A DNA stretch of 64,000 nucleotides from Rhizorhabdus phycosphaerae (GTDB lineage Bacteria; Pseudomonadota; Alphaproteobacteria; Sphingomonadales; Sphingomonadaceae). Under the pieces are notes generated by a model. It did not search any database and was not told where the DNA came from. It worked only from the letters and a program-made list of their open reading frames with translations. The stretch lies in the NCBI RefSeq assembly GCF_011044255.1, contig NZ_CP049107.1, positions 434,001-498,000 on the forward strand, written 5' to 3'. The translations under genes were made by a program, and so were the position numbers. The first letter of the stretch is position 1, and every line of letters starts with the position of its first letter. Of this stretch, positions 17,524 to 25,232 are shown in pieces.

Positions 17524-20016
17524 ATGATGAGGGAGGCTATCCTGAAGCGTTCGGTCGCTTCGGTTTCGGCTATTTCGATGATGGCGGCGCTCAGCGTCGC
17601 CATGCCGGCTCATGCCCAGGGTGCCGCAGAAGCGGACGCTCCGCAGGTGGCGGGCGAGATCGTGGTTACGGCGCGTAAGCGCGAGGAAAACCTGCTCAAG
17701 GTCCCGGTCACCGTGACCGCACTGACGTCGGAGACGCTGGAGAAGCGCGGCGTCGTCTCGATGCAGGACCTGGCTTCGTCGACCCCGGCGCTGAACATCA
17801 ACAACAACTCCTCCGGCCATGCCGACCGCTCTTTCCAGCAGATCGTGCTGCGCGGCTTCACGCCGTCGACGACGCTGGCCACCACGACGTCGCTGTTCAT
17901 CGATGGTGTCGCGGTATCGTCCCCTTCGGCTTTCACCGCCATCTCGGCTCCCGAGCGGATCGAGATACTGAAGGGCCCGCAGAGCGCCTATTTCGGCCGC
18001 AACACCTTTGCCGGCGCGATCAACGTCGTGAACAAGACCCCGTCGGGCGAATGGGCGGGCGAACTGACCGGCATGGTCGGTACGCGTGACAATTATCGTC
18101 TGCGCGGCGAGGTCGAGGGTTCGATCATCGGCGACGCGCTGACTTTCCGCCTGAGCGGCGAGCGGTTCTCGAAGAGCGGTTCTTGGAAAAACGCTGCGGA
18201 CGGCAGCACGCTGGGCGACCAGTCGACCAACAGCGGTTCGCTGCTGATCGTCGCCAAACCGACCGAAAAGCTGACGATCAAGGCGTTCGGCCTCGTCTCG
18301 CAGGACAAGGACGGTCCATCCGCGCAGACCCGCCTGCTCGCCTATGACATCAAGGATGCGGCGGGCAATGTGTTGTACAAGAGCCAGTCCAACTGCACGC
18401 TCACCGGCAACAGCGTCGGCGTGCAGGGTTTCGGCACGGCGACCAGCAACCCGTTCATCTGCGGCACGCTCCCCGGCCTCGTTAACCCTGTGTCGGCGAA
18501 CACGGTCAACGATTCCATCACGAGCAATTTCCTGGCCATCCCGCAGCGCCGCACCGTGCCTGCCAAGGATGGCGTCGACGGCTATGGCTTGCTGCGCAAC
18601 TATCATCATCTGCACGCGGCCATCGATTATGAACTCAGCGACATTTTGAGCGCGTCGGTCCTCGCCGGTTACAATTACGAGGAATGGACGACGATGATCG
18701 ACCTCGACGGCAATGACACCAGTGCCATCGCGTCGACGACCAATCCTCGCGGCTATTTCGATTTCCCCTTCCTGATCGAGCGCCGCACCCGCGACTATTC
18801 GGCCGAAGGACGCCTCTCGCTCGACACCGGCGCGCTTCGGGGCGTCGTCGGCGTCAGCTATCTCAATGCCTATCTGATTCAGGGCCAGGGCGGCGGTATC
18901 GGCGCGTTGACGCAAGCCGTGCTTACTCCAGGCGGCAAGAACATCAACAAGACGATCGGCGCTTTCTACGGCCTGACCTACGACTTCACCGACACACTGT
19001 CGCTCAGCGTCGAAGGCCGTTATCAGATCGACACGCTCGAGGCGCATGCGGCGCCGACCGGCCAAGTCGTTGCGAGCAGTGCGTTCGTTCCTGCTGGGAC
19101 CTATGCGCCAGGCCAGCTGCTCGCGAAGAAGAAGTTCAAGAACTTCCTGCCCCGCGTGATCGCGAACTGGCAGGCGACGCCCAGCACGATGATCTACGCC
19201 TCCTTCTCGAAAGGCGTGAACCCGTCGCAGTTCAACAGCAGCATCATCGCACAGACCGCGCGCGTCCAGCAGGCCGCCGTGGACGCGGGCGTGACGCTGA
19301 CGGTCGACCCGGAGAAAATCACCAACTATGAGGCGGGCATCAAGGGCCGCGCACTGGACGGCAGGCTGCGCTACACCGCGGCCGCCTATTTTGCTCAGTG
19401 GCGCAACCAGATCAACGCGATCCTGCTCACCATTCCGGATGCAGGCAGTGCGACCGGGACCAGCTTCGTCAACGGTTTCTCGAACTCGGGCACCGTCGAC
19501 ATCAAGGGTCTCGAGATCGAGACCAGCCTCAAGCTGAGCGATCTCATCACGATCGACGCTGCAGGCGCCTATACCGATACCAAGATCAAGGACTTCCGCA
19601 GCACGCAGGTCAGCAAGCTGACGGGTATCTTCGACTATTCCGGCAAGGAAATGCCGAACACCTCGAAATGGTCGGCCAATGTCGGCGTCCAGTTTGCCGG
19701 CGATCTCCGTGGGTTCGACGATGCCAGCTGGTTCCTGCGTGGCGACTGGAACTTCAAGTCGGGCATGTGGTCGAACCAAGCCAACACGACGCGGACCGCC
19801 GACCTGCACCTGTTCAACCTGCGCACCGGCGTCAGCAAGGGCAAGGTCAGCTTCGAGGTCTTCGTAAACAACGTGTTCAACAACAAGACCTACACGAGCA
19901 TCGCCGACAATTACGTCATCGACCAGACGCTGTCGCGCCTCGGCAATTTCTCCGCAGTCCTCGTCGGCCTGCCGGAACTGCGCACGGCGGGCATTCAGAT
20001 GAAGGTGGCCTTCTGA
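17524..20016 (+). CDS. TonB-dependent outer-membrane receptor 1
   Basis: An 830-residue outer-membrane receptor. The signal peptide ends at MPAHAQG. A TonB-box-like EIVVTARKREENLLKVPVTV follows, then the plug domain with LRGFTPSTT and YFGRNTFAGAINVVNKTP. A 22-strand barrel ends in ELRTAGIQMKVAF, with a terminal aromatic residue as expected. The ATG has AAGGGGA 4-5 bp upstream; the frame is open before it without a ribosome site. It is paralogous to the receptor at 25.2-27.8 kb, including the plug segment DRSFQQI. It probably imports the island's substrate. Confidence 0.95.
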   Translation: MMREAILKRSVASVSAISMMAALSVAMPAHAQGAAEADAPQVAGEIVVTARKREENLLKVPVTVTALTSETLEKRGVVSMQDLASSTPALNINNNSSGHADRSFQQIVLRGFTPSTTLATTTSLFIDGVAVSSPSAFTAISAPERIEILKGPQSAYFGRNTFAGAINVVNKTPSGEWAGELTGMVGTRDNYRLRGEVEGSIIGDALTFRLSGERFSKSGSWKNAADGSTLGDQSTNSGSLLIVAKPTEKLTIKAFGLVSQDKDGPSAQTRLLAYDIKDAAGNVLYKSQSNCTLTGNSVGVQGFGTATSNPFICGTLPGLVNPVSANTVNDSITSNFLAIPQRRTVPAKDGVDGYGLLRNYHHLHAAIDYELSDILSASVLAGYNYEEWTTMIDLDGNDTSAIASTTNPRGYFDFPFLIERRTRDYSAEGRLSLDTGALRGVVGVSYLNAYLIQGQGGGIGALTQAVLTPGGKNINKTIGAFYGLTYDFTDTLSLSVEGRYQIDTLEAHAAPTGQVVASSAFVPAGTYAPGQLLAKKKFKNFLPRVIANWQATPSTMIYASFSKGVNPSQFNSSIIAQTARVQQAAVDAGVTLTVDPEKITNYEAGIKGRALDGRLRYTAAAYFAQWRNQINAILLTIPDAGSATGTSFVNGFSNSGTVDIKGLEIETSLKLSDLITIDAAGAYTDTKIKDFRSTQVSKLTGIFDYSGKEMPNTSKWSANVGVQFAGDLRGFDDASWFLRGDWNFKSGMWSNQANTTRTADLHLFNLRTGVSKGKVSFEVFVNNVFNNKTYTSIADNYVIDQTLSRLGNFSAVLVGLPELRTAGIQMKVAF

Positions 20017-20050
20017 TCCAAAGGGTCAGCCCATCGATCAGAAGAATATG

Positions 20051-20086
20051 GGGCCGGGCGTGCAAGCGCCCGGCCCTCTTTCGTTT
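20051..20086 (+). terminator. Rho-independent terminator after TonB receptor 1
   Basis: Perfect 10-bp stem GGGCCGGGCG / CGCCCGGCCC with a TGCAAG loop, followed by TCTTTCGTTT. It lies between the receptor stop and the esterase gene, so read-through or a separate promoter is needed for the esterase. Confidence 0.8.
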
Positions 20087-20106
20087 CAGCAAGGGAGCAT
20101 TTCCGG

Positions 20107-21657
20107 ATGAAAACACTTGTCCTCGCACTCGCTGCGCTCGGCCTGCCCGCCAATCTCGATGCCCGATCAGCCGAGGCGCCTACCACGAGCGGAAAGGTCG
20201 CAGGCTCGCTCGAAGGCGATGTGGTCATTTTCCGAGGTATTCCCTATGCCGCGCCGCCGCTCGGCGAGAAGCGCTGGCGCAGTCCCCAGCCAGTGGTGCC
20301 GTGGCAGGGCGTTCGCGAGGCGACCGCCTTCGGGCACGATTGCATGCAGAACCCCTTCGCCCGCGATGAGGCTCCGTTGCGCACGACGCCCGCCGAGGAC
20401 TGCCTCTATCTCAACGTCTGGAAGCCCGCCGCCGTAAAGGCCGGTGCCAAGCTGCCGGTTCTTGTTTGGATCCATGGCGGCGCCTTCGTCACCGGCGGTA
20501 CCTCGCCAGCCATCTACGACGGTTCGGCCTTCGCACGGGATGGCGTGGTGTTTGTCAGCTTCAACTATCGCCTTGGCCGTTTTGGCTTTTTCTCCCATCC
20601 AGCGCTGACGGCGGAGGCCGGCAAGCCGGTCGGCAATTTCGCGATGGAGGACATGGTCGCGGCTCTCAAATGGGTCAGGCAAAATATCGCCAGCTTCGGC
20701 GGCGACCCGGCAAGGGTAACCATCATCGGCGAAAGCGCCGGCGGCACGGCCGTGATCAACCTCATGACCATGCCCTCGGCGCGCGGCCTGTTCCAGGGCG
20801 CCATCGCCATGTCGGGCGGCGGCCGGTCACTCCTTCCGACCGCGTCCATGGCAAAGGGCGAGCAGGTCGGCGTGGATTTCGCGCGAAGCCAGGGTGTGAC
20901 CGACAGAGGGGCTACAGGCCTCGCCGCGATCCGGGCCCTCCCCGCCCCGACCGTGCAGGGCAGCAACCTCTTCGCGGACCGCTTCGCCACGCCGCCCACC
21001 TATGTCGGTGGGCTGGTGGCCGAGGGCTCGGTGATCGCGGGTCCGAGTGACAGGCTGATGGACGCGGGGAGGATCGCACCCGTCCCTGTGATGATCGGAA
21101 TGACCAGCGCCGATGGCGGGATCACCGCCGCAAAGGACAAGGATGCGCTCTTTGCAAGCTTCGGCGCGCGGGGGGCTGCTCTGCGCAAGGCCTATGATCC
21201 CGACGGCACCACCGAGTTCGGCGACGCGATGCGCCATCTGACGGGCGACCAATATATGGCGGAGCCCGCCCGCTTCGTCGCCCGCCACGCACTGGCGGCG
21301 GGGCAGCAAGCGTTCGTCTATCGTTTCGGCTATGTTGCGGAAAGCAAGCGTGGCGAGTGGAAGGCGGGGGCGCCACACGCGACCGACATTCCCTACTTCT
21401 TCAACACCGTCGACGCCCGCTATGGTCCCTCCACCACCGCGCAGGATCGCAAGGCCGCGGCTCTTGCCCATGCCTATGTCGTGAACTTCGCGAAGTCGGG
21501 GAATCCCAACGGCCAGTCGCTTCCGCTTTGGCCCGCCTATGAGCTCAAGGGCGAAGCTCTGCTGCAGCACAAGCCTGACGGCACGGCCGAAGCCGGCGCC
21601 GATCCGTTCAAGGAGAAGCTCGACCTGATCGAGGCGTTCGCGAAGACCAAGCCCTGA
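20107..21657 (+). CDS. Type B carboxylesterase, exported
   Basis: A 516-residue carboxylesterase/lipase (cholinesterase-like fold). It has the signal peptide MKTLVLALAALGLPANLDA, IFRGIPYAAPP near residue 43, EDCLYLNVW near 98, the oxyanion HGGAF and the nucleophile elbow GESAGG (Ser at about 215), with a late HATDIPYFF supplying the histidine. AAGGGAG lies 9 bp before the ATG. It probably cleaves an ester of a large or hydrophobic substrate in the periplasm. It is convergent with the SUMF1-like gene. Confidence 0.93.
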   Translation: MKTLVLALAALGLPANLDARSAEAPTTSGKVAGSLEGDVVIFRGIPYAAPPLGEKRWRSPQPVVPWQGVREATAFGHDCMQNPFARDEAPLRTTPAEDCLYLNVWKPAAVKAGAKLPVLVWIHGGAFVTGGTSPAIYDGSAFARDGVVFVSFNYRLGRFGFFSHPALTAEAGKPVGNFAMEDMVAALKWVRQNIASFGGDPARVTIIGESAGGTAVINLMTMPSARGLFQGAIAMSGGGRSLLPTASMAKGEQVGVDFARSQGVTDRGATGLAAIRALPAPTVQGSNLFADRFATPPTYVGGLVAEGSVIAGPSDRLMDAGRIAPVPVMIGMTSADGGITAAKDKDALFASFGARGAALRKAYDPDGTTEFGDAMRHLTGDQYMAEPARFVARHALAAGQQAFVYRFGYVAESKRGEWKAGAPHATDIPYFFNTVDARYGPSTTAQDRKAAALAHAYVVNFAKSGNPNGQSLPLWPAYELKGEALLQHKPDGTAEAGADPFKEKLDLIEAFAKTKP

Positions 21658-21666
21658 TCCTCCGGC

Positions 21667-22524
21667 CTAATCCTGCGGCAGCTCCCTGGCGACGCGGAAG
21701 CCGAGATGATCGTTGCGCGCGCCCGGCGGATCCCCGATCCGCTGGGCGACACGTACGCTCCACCCGGACAGGCTCCAACCGCCGCCACGCACATTGCGCA
21801 AGGTGCAGGGGCCACCCATCCACGCCGACCCGTCGAGCGGTGCGCCGACATAATCATCATGGTGGCAGTCCTCCACCCACTGCGCGACATTCGCGGTCAT
21901 ATCGTGGAGGCCGAAGCGGTTCGGTGGATAGGAGCCAACCGGCGTCGTGCGGTCATGGTGGTTGCCGTAATTGGCTCTGGACGGGTCGATCGCGTTGCCA
22001 AACGGATACCATGTATCGGTGCCTGCCCGCCCGGCATATTCCCACTCGGCTTCCGATAGCAGGCGATAGCGCTGGCCCGTCCGCCGCGACAGCCAGCTTG
22101 CATAAGCCTGCGCGTCGGCAAAGTTCACGTTGATCACCGGGCGGCGGCCACGCCCCCACCCTGCATCGTCGGCCCGATAGCCGTTGCAGCCACCATCGGC
22201 CACGCAGGCATCCCATTCATCGAACGTGACCGCATAGCGCCCGACGGCGTAGCGATAGCCTATGGTGACGCGGTGTCGCGGTTCCTCCATCCGGTCGAAC
22301 ATCGCGAGTACGCCCAAGGTGCGCCGCTCGTCCGCCGTCGATCCCATCACGAACTCGCCCGGTGGGATTACGACCATCTCCGGGCAGTCCCGGCAGTCGG
22401 CAAAGGCCGCGCCGGCGACGACGGGCGGAAAGCGCGGCGCAGGCGCTGCCCGCTTGGGAGGAACATAGCCGTTGGCCGGCGGGGCATCGGCGGCCAGCGC
22501 CGCAAGCAGGAACAGCATGATCAT
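21667..22524 (-). CDS. Formylglycine-generating-enzyme/SUMF1-fold protein, lacking the catalytic cysteines
   Basis: A 285-residue exported protein (signal MIMLFLLAALAADA) with the FGE-sulfatase fold: VIPPGEFVMGS at about residue 52, RLLSEAEWEYAGRAG, NRFGLHDMTANVAQWVED and NVRGGGWS, ending DHLGFRVAREL. True formylglycine-generating enzymes carry a cysteine pair around the RGGSW region; here the segment reads RGGGWSLSGWS with no cysteine. It is therefore more likely a C-type-lectin-like binding or other oxygenase-like member. Its ATG overlaps the Gfo/Idh stop by 4 bp, so it is the third gene of that operon. Confidence 0.85.
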   Translation of the reverse strand: MIMLFLLAALAADAPPANGYVPPKRAAPAPRFPPVVAGAAFADCRDCPEMVVIPPGEFVMGSTADERRTLGVLAMFDRMEEPRHRVTIGYRYAVGRYAVTFDEWDACVADGGCNGYRADDAGWGRGRRPVINVNFADAQAYASWLSRRTGQRYRLLSEAEWEYAGRAGTDTWYPFGNAIDPSRANYGNHHDRTTPVGSYPPNRFGLHDMTANVAQWVEDCHHDDYVGAPLDGSAWMGGPCTLRNVRGGGWSLSGWSVRVAQRIGDPPGARNDHLGFRVARELPQD

Positions 22525-23546
22525 CCCCCGAGCGGTGGATCGACGGCGTCGGCACTCGTGGCGCGCGCGGCCGCCTTGACCCGGTCAATCAGGTCAATCA
22601 GGCGCGCGGCGTCTTTGCCGGTCGGGCAGCGATGCGGCTCCCGCCGGACGGCAGCAGCGAATTCCCGCAGCTGCTGTGCAAAGAAATGGCCGAGCTTTCG
22701 GCCACCCATGGCTGTCGGCTCGATCAGCACTCCTGCCGGCGGCGCGACCAGGACCTCGCCATTCCATTTCAGGATTTCGCCATCCACGATCTCGGCCACG
22801 CCGTGCGCGAAATGGAGCACCTTGCGGTCGAACACACGGCGCTGGTTGTAGGAGATATGGACGCTGGCCATGCGCCTACCCGGGTAACCGAGCAGGATCA
22901 TCGCCTCGTCCTCGCCCTGCCAGCCCATCTGCCAGCGCGCGGCTTCCACTTGCACCCGGAGGGGATCATCCTGGCCCATGACGAGCTGGACGAAATCGAG
23001 CGAATGCGGCGCGAACAGCGAGAGGATCAGCCCCTCCTCGGCTGTGCGTTCTGCCCACCATGGCGCTTGGGGGCCGTCCCAGAACACGCAGGACGACACT
23101 TCAACGGCCCGCAATGGGCCCCATTCCGGCATTCGATCGATGAGCGTGGCAACGGCAGCGTTGTGGCGATAGGTATGCCCTGCGGCGAGCACCAGCCCGC
23201 GTCGCTCTGCTTCGGTCGCCAGCGCCCGTGCCTCCATCCCGCTTTCGGCCAGCGGTTTTTCCACAAGCACATGCTTGCCGGCTTGCAGTGCCGCCAGGCT
23301 CTGCGGCCCATGAAGGGCGTTGGGGCTGGCGATCAGGACCGCGTCGACCTGCGGCAGGGCCAGGGCCTGCGCAACATCGGTCAGGGCAAGGGCCGCGAAA
23401 GGCGCCGCCGCGCGCTCTGCCGCCGCCGTGTCGCTGTCGACGGTGGCGACGAGACGGATCTCGTTCTCGAGCCCTGAGAGCGCGGCCAGATGCGCGCCCG
23501 ATATCCGGCCGCAGCCGATCAGCAAAAGTCCGAGCGGCTCAGGCAT
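22521..23546 (-). CDS. Gfo/Idh/MocA-family oxidoreductase
   Basis: A 341-residue NAD(P)-dependent oxidoreductase. It has the Rossmann motif LLLIGCGRISGAHLAAL at the N-terminus, the catalytic EKPLAE (Lys at about residue 98) and a helix-sheet C-terminal domain. The chosen ATG has GAGGGAG 8 bp upstream and overlaps the transporter gene by 8 bp; an in-frame ATG 12 codons earlier lies deeper in the transporter gene. The family oxidises or reduces sugars, inositols and cyclic ketones. The tight link to a GPH transporter suggests it acts on the imported compound. Confidence 0.9.
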   Translation of the reverse strand: MPEPLGLLLIGCGRISGAHLAALSGLENEIRLVATVDSDTAAAERAAAPFAALALTDVAQALALPQVDAVLIASPNALHGPQSLAALQAGKHVLVEKPLAESGMEARALATEAERRGLVLAAGHTYRHNAAVATLIDRMPEWGPLRAVEVSSCVFWDGPQAPWWAERTAEEGLILSLFAPHSLDFVQLVMGQDDPLRVQVEAARWQMGWQGEDEAMILLGYPGRRMASVHISYNQRRVFDRKVLHFAHGVAEIVDGEILKWNGEVLVAPPAGVLIEPTAMGGRKLGHFFAQQLREFAAAVRREPHRCPTGKDAARLIDLIDRVKAAARATSADAVDPPLGG

Positions 23547-24909
23547 GGGCCAATGCTCCCTCAGGCGCTTTCGGCTTTTCATGCACGAAACGCCAGATGA
23601 TGAACGCCGCGATCAGCTTGGTTACGCCAGGTACCACCGAATAGGCCATGATCGTGCCGGTAATCGCCTCGGCAGACTGCGCGATGCCCGCCCGTGCGGC
23701 GGTCGCGTCGAAGCCCCAGGCGGATAGCAGCGCACCCACAACCAGGGTTCCGCCGAAGGCGATCCCCGCCTTCTCGATCACCGACCAGATCGCCGAATAG
23801 GTGCCCGCACGATTTTCGTCATGCTCGTCGCGGGCGTGGGCGATGCAATCCGACAGGAGCGAGAGCACGATCGTACCCCAGCCGGCGTTGCACGCCGCCA
23901 TCATGGCCGCCAACGCCCATGCCACCGGCATTGGAACGTCGGCCATCTGACCCCAGAGAAGCGTGATGAGGCCATGGCCGCTGGCCGCGATAACATAGGT
24001 CCGCTTCTTGCCGATTCGGCGCGCAACCATCACCCACAGCGGCGAACCCGCCATGACCGCCACCGCCATGATCGCCGACATCACGCCGATGTCGTGCAGC
24101 GGTTCCGGCCGCGCCATCGCATATTTCACGAAGAACGGGAATCCGGCGTAGGAAATCCCCGCCCCTACCGTCATCACCACCGCAGACAGGCACAATATCG
24201 CGAAGCGCCGATCGGCGAAGGCCCGTGGCAGGTCCTTCAGCGCGAACGCCTTGGCGCCACCGCGCGGTTCGCGAATGCGCGCCGCGAAACGCCACGCCAC
24301 CAGCAGGCAGCTCATCGCAATCAGCCCGAGCACGACCATCGTGATCAGATGCCCCTGCCGGTCCATGCCAAGGGCATTGACGAGCATCGGCGCAAAGGAA
24401 GACGAAAGCAGGACGCCCAGCCCGGTGAAGCCGTGCTTCCAGCCCATCAGCTCGGTCCGTTCGACCGGATCGGAGGACATTTCCGTGAACTGGGCGAGAT
24501 AGGGTACCGAGAAGGTCGAGTAGACCGCCATATAGGCACTGAAGGTCACGAAGACCCAAGCCACCTGGATAGCCAGCGCGGCGTCGGGCACGGCGAAAGG
24601 CCCAAGCATCGCGAAGGGCGCCGCCAGCCCGCCGATGAGCAGCCACCTGCGCCGGGGAAAGCGCGTGGCCATGCGGTCTGAGGCGACGCCGATCCACAGA
24701 TCGAATATGACGCCGAAGACCACCTTCGGCACGAATATCGAGGCGCCGGCGATAGCAGGCGGAATGCCCATCACATTCGTCAGATAGAAGAGCAGCAGAA
24801 GAGAAGGCGCATCGCGGAACAACTGCCCCGCCACCTGCCCCAACGCGAAGCCGGCCTTGACCGGCTTGGTCAAGCCCGATGCGCCATGTGATTGATCTGT
24901 AAAAGACAT
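23539..24909 (-). CDS. GPH-type (glycoside-pentoside-hexuronide) MFS transporter 1
   Basis: A 456-residue membrane protein with about 12 hydrophobic helices. It shows the GPH signatures DLWIGVASDRMATRFPRRR after helix 2 and WGTIVLSLLSDCIAHARDEHDE with GTYSAIWSVIEKAG in the second half. The start MSFTDQSHGAS was chosen for GGGGAG 9 bp upstream; the frame is open 82 codons further without a ribosome site. It is first in a three-gene operon divergent from TonB receptor 2, so outer- and inner-membrane transport steps face each other across one regulatory region. Confidence 0.92.
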   Translation of the reverse strand: MSFTDQSHGASGLTKPVKAGFALGQVAGQLFRDAPSLLLLFYLTNVMGIPPAIAGASIFVPKVVFGVIFDLWIGVASDRMATRFPRRRWLLIGGLAAPFAMLGPFAVPDAALAIQVAWVFVTFSAYMAVYSTFSVPYLAQFTEMSSDPVERTELMGWKHGFTGLGVLLSSSFAPMLVNALGMDRQGHLITMVVLGLIAMSCLLVAWRFAARIREPRGGAKAFALKDLPRAFADRRFAILCLSAVVMTVGAGISYAGFPFFVKYAMARPEPLHDIGVMSAIMAVAVMAGSPLWVMVARRIGKKRTYVIAASGHGLITLLWGQMADVPMPVAWALAAMMAACNAGWGTIVLSLLSDCIAHARDEHDENRAGTYSAIWSVIEKAGIAFGGTLVVGALLSAWGFDATAARAGIAQSAEAITGTIMAYSVVPGVTKLIAAFIIWRFVHEKPKAPEGALAHA

Positions 24910-25232
24910 TCGGACGATCTCCCCATCCGTCGAGGCCCCTGCGGGTCGGGCATCCGCAAGATCTCGCCCGGATCGGGAGCCAAGTTGCCGCGCAATGGCC
25001 GCCGCCGCTCGGGCCATAGCAGAATCTCCGATTGGCGGATACTCACAAGTCTGATCGTTGTGAATGGAGGGGATCGGATCAAGCCTCATAATCCGAAAGC
25101 AGGCTCGCCGAATTTCCGGCTTACTCGCAGCTGGACGGCCCATAAACTGCTTCAAACACTGAAACAGCCGGGATTTTCCGGAAGATATTCTTGCGACTTC
25201 GAAATAATTCGGCGTCGGATAGGGGGCAGAAC
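24910..25232. other. Divergent regulatory region (transporter / TonB receptor 2)
   Basis: 322 bp without a gene. It contains operator site C near its left third, a GGGGAG ribosome site for the leftward gene and AGGGGG for the rightward gene. I see no further open frame with a ribosome site or any RNA gene. Confidence 0.6.
25024..25043. promoter_or_regulatory. Putative regulon operator, site C
   Basis: AATCTCCG-ATTGG-CGGATAC, matching the island's inverted repeat. It lies 114 bp from the transporter start and 189 bp from the receptor start in the divergent region. Confidence 0.5.

Noticed and set aside
16393-19809. A 1138-codon open frame antisense to DUF1838 protein 1 and TonB receptor 1
   Set aside because: Arginine-, aspartate- and histidine-rich composition typical of antisense frames in high-GC DNA, no family motifs, and the sense-strand proteins are unmistakable.
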